A stretch of DNA of 35,486 nt, taken from positions 1 to 35,486 of the forward strand of contig QHTB01000163.1 of NCBI GenBank assembly GCA_003220615.1, given 5' to 3'. A program made the translations under genes and the position numbers. Of this stretch, positions 25,126 to 33,150 are shown in pieces. The notes under the pieces are model-generated. The model was not told where the DNA came from and did not search any database. It saw only the letters and a list, made by a program, of their open reading frames with translations. This DNA is from Candidatus Rokuibacteriota bacterium. GTDB taxonomy: Bacteria; Methylomirabilota; Methylomirabilia; Rokubacteriales; CSP1-6. Within the stretch, counting starts at the first letter, position 1; every line of letters starts with the position of its first letter.

Positions 25126-25953
25126 TTACCTCGCGCGCGGATCGTAGATGAACTGGAGGCCGACGGTCAGCGTTGGCTTCTCGAATCCCTCGGGCAACGG
25201 CGGAAATGGATTCGCGTCACTGATCGCCCGCATGGCGAGCTGGTCGTAGGCCGAGTTGCCCGACGTCTTGCCGACCGCGACCCGCCGTAACCGGCCGTTG
25301 CGCTCGATCTCGAAGATGACTTCGGGCTGGCGCCCCTCGATGGCCCGTCCTTCCCAGCGCTCCTGAATTTTCCGGTGGATGGCCTGGATGTACCACGCGT
25401 ACGGAAAGTCGGCCACGTTGAGCGTCACCGCGCCCGCGCCTTGCGGCGACCCCGTCGGGCTGCCGATCGGTGGTGAGGACGGTGGCTCGACGCGGGCTGG
25501 CGCGGTCGGCGGCGGCAGCACCGGCGCGGGCTTCGGCGCGCTCGCCACGCTCGGTAGCTCCTTGTCGCCGGGACGAGGCAGCGCGGGAGTCGGCGTTCGA
25601 TCGGGCAGCGCGGCGCTGCGCGACGGCAGATCCCGAACCGGCATGTCGCGCACGGGCGGCAGCTCGTGCGCGGGCGGAAGCTCCCTGGGCGCCGCCGCGG
25701 GCTCGTTCGGCCGTGGCGGCAGCACCGGCTCCGGACGCGGCACGCCGACCGCAGCGACCGCCGGGACCAGATTCACGACGTAGGTCTTGGTCGGAGCCGT
25801 CCGCCAGATCGTGGCGCCGACGACGACGCCGACAATGAGCACGATGTGCGCGATCGTGGAGAGCGCCAGCGGCCCGAACGGAACACGCAAGCGCCGAAGC
25901 GCGGGACCGAAGCGCTGGGGGCCTGCCCCGAGCGTCATGACCGCGGCCGCCAT
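25126..25953 (-). CDS. tolA: TonB/TolA-type energy transducer
   Basis: A 275-residue protein in the tolA position. One TM segment (about 30-50, ALSTIAHIVLIVGVVVGATI) anchors it in the inner membrane; a Pro-rich spacer (about 70-175) follows instead of the Lys/Ala-rich helix of E. coli TolA; the C-terminal domain (from YIQAIHRKIQERW to GLQFIY) is TonB-like. It should transmit TolQR force to TolB/Pal, or act as a TonB (inference). ATG at 25953 is one base after the tolR stop; an internal ATG at codon 6 is possible. Confidence 0.85.
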   Translation of the reverse strand: MAAAVMTLGAGPQRFGPALRRLRVPFGPLALSTIAHIVLIVGVVVGATIWRTAPTKTYVVNLVPAVAAVGVPRPEPVLPPRPNEPAAAPRELPPAHELPPVRDMPVRDLPSRSAALPDRTPTPALPRPGDKELPSVASAPKPAPVLPPPTAPARVEPPSSPPIGSPTGSPQGAGAVTLNVADFPYAWYIQAIHRKIQERWEGRAIEGRQPEVIFEIERNGRLRRVAVGKTSGNSAYDQLAMRAISDANPFPPLPEGFEKPTLTVGLQFIYDPRAR

Positions 25954-25954
25954 C

Positions 25955-26383
25955 TCAGCGCTCGCGAACCGGTTCCGTCACCATGCCGAGCCGTTCGATT
26001 CCCGCCCGGCGCACGCGGTCCATCGTCTCGACGACGGCGCCGTAGGAGAGGCCGGCGTCCGCCTTGAGATAGAGCGTCTTGTCCGTCCGGTTCTTGAACG
26101 CATCACGGAGGGCCTGCTCGAGGGCGCTGGCCGTGAGGCGCTTGTCGTTGAGGAAGAGTCCTTGTTCCTTGGTGACGGTGAGGACCATCCGCTCTTCGAC
26201 CGCGGTTGGACGCGACGCCGCTCGCGGCAGGTTGACGTCGATGCCGCGATACATCATGGGCGCCGTCAGCATGAAGATGAGCAGGAGGACGAGCACCACG
26301 TCGACCAACGGGATGATGTTGATCTCGGCCAACGAGGTGCCGACGCGGCGCGAGCCGTCGGCGTCGTCCAGCTTAAAGGCCAT
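25955..26383 (-). CDS. tolR: Biopolymer transporter TolR/ExbD
   Basis: A 142-residue inner-membrane protein with one TM (about 22-44) containing the proton-path aspartate D28 in IIPLVDVVLVLLLIFM, then a periplasmic domain with the TolR/ExbD folds (MVLTVTKEQGLFLNDKRLT, KTLYLKADAGLSYG). ATG at 26383 (MAFKLDD) overlaps the tolQ 3' end by eleven bases; the upstream part of the frame is a tolQ shadow. Functions with TolQ as a pmf-driven stator. Confidence 0.93.
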   Translation of the reverse strand: MAFKLDDADGSRRVGTSLAEINIIPLVDVVLVLLLIFMLTAPMMYRGIDVNLPRAASRPTAVEERMVLTVTKEQGLFLNDKRLTASALEQALRDAFKNRTDKTLYLKADAGLSYGAVVETMDRVRRAGIERLGMVTEPVRER

Positions 26384-27095
26384 CTTTGACGGAGCGCGTG
26401 ACCTTGGCGCTGGCGGTGGGGCGGGCCAGCAGATTGAGGACGTCGAGGGCGAAGCCATCCATCTCGGCCGACCAGTGCTTCACGCGATTGACGAAGTAGT
26501 TGTAGCCGATGACGGCGGGGATCGCCGCGCCGAGACCGAACGCGGTGGCGATCAACGCCTCGGAGATGCCAGGCGCTACCACGGCGAGGGAGGCCGATCC
26601 CTGCTGGCCGATGCCCTGGAAGGCCGCCATGATGCCCCACACGGTCCCGAAGAGCCCGATGAAGGGGGCCGCGCTGGCGGTGGTCGCCAGGAACGGCAAG
26701 TAGCGCTCGAGGCGCGAAACTTCGTGGCCGGCTGCGCGCCGCATGGCGCGCTGCGCGACCTCGACGCCGACGCCGCCCACGTCGTCCACGTCATCGAGGC
26801 TTTCCTCGAGCCCCGCGACCTCCTGATAGGCCGCCGCGTACAGCTGGGCCAACGGACTCTCGCGATACTTCTTGACGGCGGCGTGCACCGCGGTGCCGCG
26901 CCGTCCCTCGCGATAGATCTTGAGGAACGCCAGCGTCTGGCGCTTCACGCGCCGGAACTGCCACCACTTCTCGACGATGAGCGCCCAGCTGATGATCGAG
27001 AAGCCGAGCAGGATCAGCAGGACGGTCTTGGCGACCGGCCCGGCGCTGAGAACCAGATCGAGGATCCCGTTGTGGAGGGCGTCCGTTGACGGCAC
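26373..27095 (-). CDS. tolQ: Tol-Pal system protein TolQ (MotA/TolQ/ExbB proton channel)
   Basis: A 240-residue protein with three TM segments: about 22-42 (AKTVLLILLGFSIISWALI), around residues 134-160 (PFIGLFGTVWGIMAAF) and around 175-200 (ALIATAFGLGAAIPAVIGY). The GLFGTVWGIM block carries the conserved Thr of the proton channel. GTG start at 27095 has a clear AAGGAG Shine-Dalgarno at six-base spacing. It heads tolQ-R-A-B-pal-cpoB. Confidence 0.93.
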   Translation of the reverse strand: MPSTDALHNGILDLVLSAGPVAKTVLLILLGFSIISWALIVEKWWQFRRVKRQTLAFLKIYREGRRGTAVHAAVKKYRESPLAQLYAAAYQEVAGLEESLDDVDDVGGVGVEVAQRAMRRAAGHEVSRLERYLPFLATTASAAPFIGLFGTVWGIMAAFQGIGQQGSASLAVVAPGISEALIATAFGLGAAIPAVIGYNYFVNRVKHWSAEMDGFALDVLNLLARPTASAKVTRSVKDGL

Positions 27096-27118
27096 AGATG
27101 CTCCTTAAGCTTTCCCTC

Positions 27119-27127
27119 ATATTAGCA
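27119..27127 (-). promoter_or_regulatory. Extended -10 promoter for tolQ operon
   Basis: On the minus strand TGC-TAATAT forms an extended -10 (TGn + TAATAT). Transcription would start near 27112 and give a leader of about 17 bases containing the AAGGAG Shine-Dalgarno. No -35 match is seen at 17 bases, as is usual for extended -10 promoters. Confidence 0.45.
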
Positions 27128-27147
27128 AAGAGCTCGCGCATCCGCGG

Positions 27148-27153
27148 TATAAC
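27148..27153 (+). promoter_or_regulatory. Candidate -10 element (TATAAC) for a leaderless mRNA
   Basis: TATAAC ends five bases before GTG at 27159 and no Shine-Dalgarno is present, so the transcript should start at the start codon. It lies back-to-back with the tolQ promoter. Confidence 0.4.
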
Positions 27154-27158
27154 GAGAC

Positions 27159-27947
27159 GTGCGGTATCGGCCGCCCCGAGGCGTCGTCCGCTGGCTCGCG
27201 TCCATCGTCCTCGTCGTCACCGTGGCGCTCTTGCCCGTGCCGCGGCCCACCGCCGGCCAGGTCGGCTCCGACGCACGCCGTGCGGTGGAGGATTTCGTCG
27301 CCCGCTTCGGCGAGGCGGAGATCACCGACCTCGTCGTCACCCAGACGCTGACGCTCTATCACCCCGATGGCCGCCACCCGCAGTCGACCGGCGAGCAGCG
27401 GCTCTTCGTGAAGCTGCCGAACCGCCAGCGGCTCGAGCAGACGGTCGATGGTCGGAAAGAAGTTCACCTGGCGGTTGGCGATCGCACGTGGGTATGGCGG
27501 GAGGGCAAGGTCACCGAGGCGACGTCATCCGAGCGTCAGCGGCCGCAGCTCATCACGCCGTTCAAGCGTGGCGTCGACGATCTGCTCGCCGAGTGGAAGG
27601 CGCGGGGCGTCCGGACCGACGTCAGTCACGTCACGCGATATCGGCGGCGGACCGTGACCGTGATCGGGGCCGCACCCGACGACCGTCAGGTGCCGGCCGT
27701 CTGGCTCGATCCCGACTACGGCGTCGTGCGCGTGGTCACCCGCGAGAAGGTCGGATCGCGCGAGGGCGTCGTCGATCTCACGCTGTCCGAGCACCGTCCC
27801 CTCCGCGACCGCGTCTTCTTCCCGTTTCGCGAGGAGTTCTTCGCCGACAGCCGGCTGCTGTTCGTCATCAGCGTGAAGTCGGTCGACGTCAATCGCGGAC
27901 TGTCCGACGAGCTGTTCGACCCCGACGGGCTGCGCCGCCTCCGCTGA
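27159..27947 (+). CDS. Exported hypothetical protein, LolA-like fold
   Basis: A 262-residue protein with a signal peptide (about 1-34, core WLASIVLVVTVALLPV, cleavage near TAGQ). The mature part is strand-rich (ITDLVVTQTLTLY; RLFVKLPNRQRLEQ; VHLAVGDRTWVW; VPAVWLDPDYGVVRVV) and resembles outer-membrane lipoprotein carrier/sorting proteins of the LolA-like fold. Carrying a lipid or lipoprotein in the periplasm is an inference from fold-like patterns only. GTG at 27159 is divergent from tolQ with 63 bases between them. Its 3' end overlaps the convergent mpg gene by 59 bases. Confidence 0.73.
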   Translation: MRYRPPRGVVRWLASIVLVVTVALLPVPRPTAGQVGSDARRAVEDFVARFGEAEITDLVVTQTLTLYHPDGRHPQSTGEQRLFVKLPNRQRLEQTVDGRKEVHLAVGDRTWVWREGKVTEATSSERQRPQLITPFKRGVDDLLAEWKARGVRTDVSHVTRYRRRTVTVIGAAPDDRQVPAVWLDPDYGVVRVVTREKVGSREGVVDLTLSEHRPLRDRVFFPFREEFFADSRLLFVISVKSVDVNRGLSDELFDPDGLRRLR

Positions 27948-28518
27948 GCCGCGACACCGAGCGGTTCCCCGCGATCCAGTACCGCAGCGGCAGATCGACG
28001 GCTTTCGTGATCCCGATGCGCGTGCCTCGCGCGGTCACGAACTCGCGCGGAGCGTCGGGCGGCTCGATGGTCACGCGACTCCGCGTGAGGTCGCAGCCGT
28101 TGTCGCGCACCGTGATGCCCAGCGCGCGAGTGAGATTGCCGGGGCCACTGGCGAGCTTCGGAGAGTCCGCCGCCACGTGACGGCGTCGGGCCATGGCGGC
28201 GACACCGAGCACGGGCTCCAGCGCGCGGATCAGCACGCAACCCGGCTGGCCAGCCGGGTTCGTGATGGCGTTGAGGCAGGCGTGCATCCCGTAGTTGAGA
28301 TACACGTACGCGTGTCCACCGGGGCCGTAGAAGAGCGCGTGGCTGCCAGGACGGAAGGCCGCGTGCGAGGCGGCGTCTTCCGGCCCCAGGTACGCCTCCG
28401 TCTCGACGATGCGGCCGGCCGTCACCGTTCGTCCGCGGCGGCTGACCACCAGGCATCCGAGGAGATCGCGGGCGACGGCCCACGGCGGCCGGAGATAAAA
28501 GCGGCGCGGCAGCGGCAC
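27889..28518 (-). CDS. mpg: DNA-3-methyladenine glycosylase (Mpg/AAG family)
   Basis: A 209-residue base-excision repair glycosylase removing alkylated purines. Key AAG motifs are present: VETEAYLGPEDAASH with the catalytic E41, Y43 and H52 (matching human E125, Y127, H136), NYGMHACLN with the intercalating Tyr equivalent Y76, CVLIRALEP, and GPGNLTRALGIT. The length is typical. The Arg-rich C-terminal end overlaps the convergent gene. GTG start at 28518 shares one base with the upstream threonine synthase stop, so the two are co-translated. Confidence 0.93.
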   Translation of the reverse strand: MPLPRRFYLRPPWAVARDLLGCLVVSRRGRTVTAGRIVETEAYLGPEDAASHAAFRPGSHALFYGPGGHAYVYLNYGMHACLNAITNPAGQPGCVLIRALEPVLGVAAMARRRHVAADSPKLASGPGNLTRALGITVRDNGCDLTRSRVTIEPPDAPREFVTARGTRIGITKAVDLPLRYWIAGNRSVSRLSGGGAARRGRTARRTVRD

Positions 28519-29750
28519 TAGGGACGCAGGCGCTCGAGTACGAGACGCCGGAGCGACTCGTCGTCGAAGGCGACGCCGGCGCGAGGAGGCAGCTCGGCCT
28601 CCGTCTTGAGGCCGGTCTCGCTCACGATGACGGCGATCGTCTGACCGGGATCAAGCCGCTTGTCGGCCAGGAGCCTCGCGAGCACCGCCAGCGAGCCTGC
28701 GCCCGTCGGCCCGGCCCAGATACCTTCGGTGCGCGCGAGCAAGCGCTGCGCGGCGAGGATCTCCTCGTCCTCCGCGTGGCCGGCGAGGCCGCCGTGCTCA
28801 CGCAGCAGGTGCAGCACCCACTCGCCCTTGCGGCCAGGATTGCCGGCGGCCAGGCCCTCGGCCACGGTGTATCCGATCTTCTGGGGCTGGAGCCTTCCAC
28901 CGTCGCTCCAGGCCCGCGCGATGGGATTCGCGCGGGTGGCCTGGGCGGCGACCATCGTCGGCATGCGCTCGATGAAGCCCACCTCGTGCATCTCGCGGAA
29001 GCCCCGGGCACACGCGATGAAGATCTCGCCGACCGCGACCGGCGCCACGACGACGTCGGGCGGCCGCCAGCCCGTCTGCTCGCCGATCTCCCAGGCCAGC
29101 GTTTTCTTGCCTTCCTGCTTGTACGCATTGCGCGAGGCGCCGCAGTCGAAGAAGAGCCGCTCCTCGACCAAACGGTCCCACAGGCCAATGAGATCGTCGT
29201 AGACGCCCTTGTAGAGGACGAGATCGCTCGCGGTGGCCGACATGTGCAGCAGCTTGGGCGCCGAGGCGCGCTCGTACGCGAAGATGAAGGCGCGCAGGCC
29301 GGCCCGTGCCGAGTACGCCGCGATCGACGAACCCGCGTTGCCGGTGCTGACCACCGAGGTCGCGGTGAACCCGAACTGGAGCGCGGCGCCGACGGCGGTG
29401 GCGGACGTGCGGTCCTTGACGGTGCCGGTCGGGTTGGCGCCATCGAACTTGACCAGCAGTCGTCGCACGCCGAAGTGCCGCGCCAGGCGCGGACACTCGA
29501 TCAACGGCGTGCCGCCCTCGCCCAGCGAGACGCGATGGGCAGGATCCGCGATGGGCAGGACGGGCGCGTACCGCCAGAGGCCGTGACCGGTGAAGACCGC
29601 CGGGCCGCGGCGTCGCAGGACATCGAGGTCATAAACCACGGCGAGCAGGCCGCGGCACTTGGCGCACTCGAGCCGATAGTCGAGGGCGTGGGCGGCGCCG
29701 CACTCGATGCAGACGAGCGAGCGCGCCAGTGACTCAGGGCCGGCGTTCAA
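28518..29750 (-). CDS. thrC: Threonine synthase-like PLP enzyme
   Basis: A 410-residue fold-type II PLP enzyme. An N-terminal zinc ribbon (C14, C17, C29, C32) precedes the catalytic core, as in plant- and archaeal-type threonine synthases. The PLP lysine is K112 in NPTGTVKDRTS, where most relatives read NPTGSFKDRG; the phosphate-binding loop STGNAGSSIAAY and terminal SETGLK are present. These variations leave open that it acts on another substrate. TTG at 29750 is the first possible start after an in-frame stop and overlaps the glycosyltransferase end by 17 bases. No other threonine genes are nearby. Confidence 0.85.
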   Translation of the reverse strand: MNAGPESLARSLVCIECGAAHALDYRLECAKCRGLLAVVYDLDVLRRRGPAVFTGHGLWRYAPVLPIADPAHRVSLGEGGTPLIECPRLARHFGVRRLLVKFDGANPTGTVKDRTSATAVGAALQFGFTATSVVSTGNAGSSIAAYSARAGLRAFIFAYERASAPKLLHMSATASDLVLYKGVYDDLIGLWDRLVEERLFFDCGASRNAYKQEGKKTLAWEIGEQTGWRPPDVVVAPVAVGEIFIACARGFREMHEVGFIERMPTMVAAQATRANPIARAWSDGGRLQPQKIGYTVAEGLAAGNPGRKGEWVLHLLREHGGLAGHAEDEEILAAQRLLARTEGIWAGPTGAGSLAVLARLLADKRLDPGQTIAVIVSETGLKTEAELPPRAGVAFDDESLRRLVLERLRP

Positions 29751-30717
29751 GGGTACTGATCATCTCCTCGAGGCGGTGCCGCAGCGTGTGCTCGGCCAAC
29801 GCGCGCCGCCGTGCATTCTCACCGATGGCGCGGGCCTCGTCGGGGTGGGCGAGATAGTGGTCGAGCATGCGGCGGCACTCTGGGAGGTCGCGGTAGGCGA
29901 CGACCTCGTCACCCGGCTTGAAGAGCGTCGCGAGGTCGTCCTTGAAGTCCACGACCTGGCAGGCCGCGGCCGCGGCCAGCTCGAAGGTCCGCGTGTTGAC
30001 GCCCACGATGTCGTTCATCGGGTGATGCTGGTTGAGCGAGAGCACCGACCCCGAGTAGACGCAGAGCTTGTCGCGGCCGAAGACGGCTGGCCCAGCCACC
30101 AGCTTGCGCACGTCGTGATCCCGGCTGCGCACCCAGCCGGAGCCCCAGAGCCGCAGGGGATAGGAGCTCAGGGAGCGCACGAAGCGCTCGCGATACGGAT
30201 AGCGGCTGCCCACGAACGACAGTCGCGCCTCGAAGCGCCGGCGATCGTCCTCGGTGAGGGCGACGGGGTGATGCTCGCGCGGCACGCAGTACATGGGCAG
30301 GTAATGAACGTTCGTCAGCCCCGCCTGCTGCAGCATCCGGAGCGCGTAGCGCTCCTTGGTGAAGAAGAAATCGTAGGCTTCGATGCACTCGAAGGGGATC
30401 ATCCACAGCGGGTTGTCGGGGAAGAAGTTGACGACGACGACGTCGAGCGCTGCCCGCAGCCGCCGGACGACGTCGGGCCCGATGGGCCCGCCCTTGATGA
30501 CCAGGAGCACCTGCGGCCGCCAGTCGTCGGCCATCCGTTGCAGCCGGCCGAGCAGCACGCGCGTGTACAACGCCTTCGTGGGCTTGTTCTTGTAGAGCGG
30601 GTTCTCGCGCCGGTAGGCGAAGGTACGCACCTCGTGACCGAGCGCGGTCAGCTCGTCCGCGAAGTCCATCCCCATGAGTCCAGGCCGCTCGAAGGGAAGA
30701 ACGATCAGCCAGCGCAC
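29734..30717 (-). CDS. CgeB-like glycosyltransferase
   Basis: A 327-residue GT-B-type protein resembling spore maturation protein CgeB and other Glyco_trans_1_2 proteins. The N-terminal half has Rossmann-like strands (RWLIVLPFERPG, VLLVIKGGPIG, VVVVNFFPDNP); the C-terminal half contains LSFVGSRYPYRERFV and the nucleotide-sugar region GVNTRTFELAAAAACQVVDF with DDLATLFKPGDEVV. It probably glycosylates a surface or secondary metabolite; acceptor and donor are unknown. GTG start at 30717 follows a TAGGCT hexamer by seven bases, with no Shine-Dalgarno. Confidence 0.82.
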   Translation of the reverse strand: MRWLIVLPFERPGLMGMDFADELTALGHEVRTFAYRRENPLYKNKPTKALYTRVLLGRLQRMADDWRPQVLLVIKGGPIGPDVVRRLRAALDVVVVNFFPDNPLWMIPFECIEAYDFFFTKERYALRMLQQAGLTNVHYLPMYCVPREHHPVALTEDDRRRFEARLSFVGSRYPYRERFVRSLSSYPLRLWGSGWVRSRDHDVRKLVAGPAVFGRDKLCVYSGSVLSLNQHHPMNDIVGVNTRTFELAAAAACQVVDFKDDLATLFKPGDEVVAYRDLPECRRMLDHYLAHPDEARAIGENARRRALAEHTLRHRLEEMISTLERRP

Positions 30718-30724
30718 GGCGGGT

Positions 30725-30730
30725 AGCCTA
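30725..30730 (-). promoter_or_regulatory. Candidate -10 element (TAGGCT) for a leaderless mRNA
   Basis: On the minus strand TAGGCT is followed by seven bases and then the GTG at 30717. No Shine-Dalgarno is visible. It lies in the 36-base gap after the DHODH-like gene. Confidence 0.35.
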
Positions 30731-30753
30731 GCACGCGCCCGCCGGCGCCGCGG

Positions 30754-31806
30754 TCAGGCGACGGCGGAGGCGCCGAGCGCCCGGCGACAGCGCGCGGCGA
30801 AGAGCGGATCGAAGAGCGCGGCGGTGGCGACCAGCGTGGCGTCGGCGCCTTCGCGCAGCAGGTGCTGAGCGCGCTCCTCGGTCGAGATGCCGCCGACGGC
30901 GAGGATGGCGTGCGGCCACGCGCCGGCTTTGCGCCAGGCGAGCAGCTCCTCGACCTGACGCGAGGCCACCGGGAAGGTGGCAGAGCCGACAACCTCGACC
31001 CACTCGCGTCCCTCGAAGGCGGCGTTGCCCTCGTCGTCGACCACGCGCCGCGGAATGGCGTGCACGAGGACGAACCCGTGGACCCACGGGGCCAGCTTGG
31101 TTGCCGTCTCGTGAAGCGCCCGGGGCGTGCGGAAGATTCCCAGCTTCGCCAGCACCGGCACGCTGACGCTGGTCCGGACCCGGTAGAGGATCTGGGCGGC
31201 GAGCGGGATGTTCTCGTACACCATCAGACCGGGCTCGGCGAAAGGATTCGGGGTGGCCAGGTGGACCTCGATCGCGTCCGCGCCGGCCTCGCACGCCCAG
31301 GTCGCGCACAGCGCGTAGTCGGCAATGAACGCATCGATCCCGTCTGTCAGGCTCGGTGTGCCCATGACGCTCACCACCAGCATCTGACCGCGGCCGATAC
31401 GCTCCTTGGCCCGGCGCACGTCCTTCCGCCAGACCTCCGGGTCCATCGAGGGCTGGCCCAGGGAGACGGCGATCGTCGTGTTGCCGTTGAGTCCCGGCCG
31501 CTTCGCGATGACGGCACCCTGCTCGTGGTTGTCCACATGGCGGATGTTCGGGAGGCCGAGCGCGCCATGGGGACGGGACCGCACCGTGGCATACGTGAGG
31601 ACGTCATAGCCGAGGCGGGCATAACCTTCGATCCACCGGGAGTTGAGCAGCGGGCCGGCGGCGACCCCCAGGGGCGAATTCAGGTCGTAACCGACGAGGC
31701 GAGCGCCAGGACCGGGAGGAAGCCTCCGAACACGTGGAAGCGTCGGGGCGTGTTCATAGTTCCACGAGTACGAGCGATCGACGCGATAGACGGCAGAAAT
31801 GGCCAA
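30754..31806 (-). CDS. Dihydroorotate dehydrogenase-like FMN protein
   Basis: A 350-residue TIM-barrel flavoprotein of the DHODH family. Recognisable parts are NSPLGVAAGPLLNS, the GNTTIAVSLGQPS strand, AKLG with K221 (FMN-contacting lysine) and ILAVGGIST (phosphate loop). The active-site loop, usually SCPN (class 1) or SSPN (class 2) with a catalytic Cys/Ser, reads HLATPNPFAEPG (182-193), with no Cys or Ser. It may therefore not be a pyrimidine-pathway DHODH. TTG start at 31806 with a GGGAGG-type Shine-Dalgarno close upstream; no better start exists in frame. Confidence 0.78.
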   Translation of the reverse strand: MAISAVYRVDRSYSWNYEHAPTLPRVRRLPPGPGARLVGYDLNSPLGVAAGPLLNSRWIEGYARLGYDVLTYATVRSRPHGALGLPNIRHVDNHEQGAVIAKRPGLNGNTTIAVSLGQPSMDPEVWRKDVRRAKERIGRGQMLVVSVMGTPSLTDGIDAFIADYALCATWACEAGADAIEVHLATPNPFAEPGLMVYENIPLAAQILYRVRTSVSVPVLAKLGIFRTPRALHETATKLAPWVHGFVLVHAIPRRVVDDEGNAAFEGREWVEVVGSATFPVASRQVEELLAWRKAGAWPHAILAVGGISTEERAQHLLREGADATLVATAALFDPLFAARCRRALGASAVA

Positions 31807-31845
31807 AAGCCTCCCTTTCCCTGGGATCCGTCCTTTCGAAAAGCC

Positions 31846-31854
31846 ATCATATCA
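31846..31854 (-). promoter_or_regulatory. Extended -10 promoter for the DHODH-like gene
   Basis: On the minus strand TGA-TATGAT forms an extended -10 about 40 bases before TTG at 31806. The 128-base spacer up to the LLM gene (31807-31934) shows no other clear feature. Confidence 0.4.
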
Positions 31855-31934
31855 CGCACTTAGACCTTGCGCATCCTATGGTCAGACCTTTCGTGATCTG
31901 CGATGTTCGCGCGATGGTGTCGATCGTCGCGAAC

Positions 31935-32924
31935 TCAACGGAACGCGGGAGCGATCTCGCGAGCGAGGAGATCGAGTTCACGCATGATGTGGCGGTGCGG
32001 CATGCCGGGAAAGAAGGTCCGACAGATGAGATGAGTCATGCCGTACTGCTCGACGAAGCGGCGGATCTTCGCCACGCACTGCTCGGGGCCGCCGATGATG
32101 AAGCGATCCTCCATGAGCTTGTCGAGATCCGTCGCGATCGACGCGTCGATGAACGGATGGCGCCAGCCGCCCGCGTACTCTTTGCGGTAGGCGACCATGA
32201 TGTGCTGCTCGGCCAGGTCGCGTGCCTGCTGATCGGTGTCGGCGATGATGAGATCGCGTGTCAGTGGCCACTCCTGGATGGGACTCGTGAGCCCGGCCAT
32301 CGTGCGGTTCTCCAAAAACTGTCGCTTGCCGTTCAGCAATCGTCTGAGGTCTGCCGTCGGACCAGGAAGCCAGTTGTCTGCCAGGGTTGCCGCTCGCTTC
32401 AGCGTGAGGTCGCCCCAACCGCCGATCCATACCGGTGGGTGCGGCTTCGTCATCGGCTTGGGCTCGATGCGGCCCTCGACGGAGTAGTAGCGGCCCTTGA
32501 ACCGCGTCGTCTCCTGGGTCCACATCCCTTTCATGATCGCGAGCTGCTCTTCGAAGCGGGCGCCGCGCTTCTCGAGGTCGACGCCGTAGAGGGCGAACTC
32601 GTCAGGCTTGTACCCGATGGCGATGCCGAGCGTGAAGCGGCTCCCGGACATCACGTCGAGCATGGCCACTTCTTCGGCCAGACGCACCGGGTGGTAGAAC
32701 GGGGCCACGAGGATGTTGGTGCCCAGCATCATGCGCGACGTCCGTGTCGCGAAGCCCGCGAGCACGGTCAGCGGCGACGGCCAGTAGTGATTCGCGACCG
32801 CGTGGTGCTCCTCCATCCACGCCGAGTCGAAGCCGAGCTCCTCGGCGCGCGTGACTTCCTCCAGCGCCTCTCGGTAGTAGTGGCCGCCTTCGCTGGGAAT
32901 GAAGCCGATCTTCAGTCGGGCCAT
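31935..32924 (-). CDS. LLM-class flavin/F420-dependent oxidoreductase
   Basis: A 329-residue luciferase-like monooxygenase family TIM-barrel protein. Typical elements are EELGFDSAWMEEHH near the N-terminus, PLTVLAGFATRTSRMMLGTNILVAP, LAEEVAMLDVMSGSRFTLGIAIGY, and HPPVWIGGW; the C-terminal part includes IIGGPEQCVAKIRRF. It may use FMN or F420; the sequence alone does not decide, and no F420 genes are in the window. ATG at 32924 has a GAGGAG Shine-Dalgarno; codons upstream lie in the intergenic promoter region. Divergent from the small gene at 33067. Confidence 0.88.
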   Translation of the reverse strand: MARLKIGFIPSEGGHYYREALEEVTRAEELGFDSAWMEEHHAVANHYWPSPLTVLAGFATRTSRMMLGTNILVAPFYHPVRLAEEVAMLDVMSGSRFTLGIAIGYKPDEFALYGVDLEKRGARFEEQLAIMKGMWTQETTRFKGRYYSVEGRIEPKPMTKPHPPVWIGGWGDLTLKRAATLADNWLPGPTADLRRLLNGKRQFLENRTMAGLTSPIQEWPLTRDLIIADTDQQARDLAEQHIMVAYRKEYAGGWRHPFIDASIATDLDKLMEDRFIIGGPEQCVAKIRRFVEQYGMTHLICRTFFPGMPHRHIMRELDLLAREIAPAFR

Positions 32925-32997
32925 GGAGGCTCCTCGCGGTCGATCATGCCCGGACGATACTATCGCATTCGCCGGCACGCCGGGGCCCGCGACGTCC

Positions 32998-33026
32998 TTG
33001 ACAGTCGTCGACGCGGTGATTAGGGT
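32998..33026 (+). promoter_or_regulatory. Sigma-70-type promoter, TTGACA-17-TAGGGT
   Basis: A perfect -35 TTGACA (32998-33003) is followed at exactly 17 bases by TAGGGT (33021-33026; T, A and final T of the -10). Transcription would begin near 33033, about 34 bases before the small gene at 33067. This is the best -35/-10 pair in the window. The 142-base spacer 32925-33066 should also contain the LLM promoter; TAGTAT on the minus strand (near 32950) is a candidate. Confidence 0.6.
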
Positions 33027-33066
33027 TGGGCTCCGCCTGCGTCGCGAGGGGCAAGGAGGTTGCGCG

Positions 33067-33147
33067 ATGCGACTCCCGAAGGACCGTCACGCGCTGCAGC
33101 GTGACGACATCACCACCGAAGCTCCCGCCTACATGCGAAAGGGGTAG
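33067..33147 (+). CDS. Small gene (26 residues) upstream of the Tat cyclase
   Basis: ATG at 33067 has a full AAGGAGGT Shine-Dalgarno (33053-33060) at six-base spacing and a sigma-70 promoter just upstream, stronger signals than most genes here. The peptide begins MRLPKDRHALQRDD, is charged (Lys/Arg/Asp), has no hydrophobic segment or cysteine, and ends EAPAYMRKG. The TAG lies three bases before the cyclase ATG, so its main effect may be translational coupling. It contains an E-x3-Y spacing (E18, Y22) as in PqqA, but no radical-SAM gene is near, so that is probably chance. I do not recognise it. Confidence 0.5.
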   Translation: MRLPKDRHALQRDDITTEAPAYMRKG

Positions 33148-33150
33148 AGC

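Noticed and set aside
29707..30726. A 339-codon plus-strand frame opposite the CgeB-like gene
   Set aside because: The minus strand has clear glycosyltransferase motifs; the plus frame is His/Glu/Val-rich mirror sequence.
33118..33147. PqqA-like E-x3-Y spacing in the 26-residue peptide
   Set aside because: The motif is too short to be specific and there is no PqqE/radical-SAM, PqqB or PqqC gene in the window.
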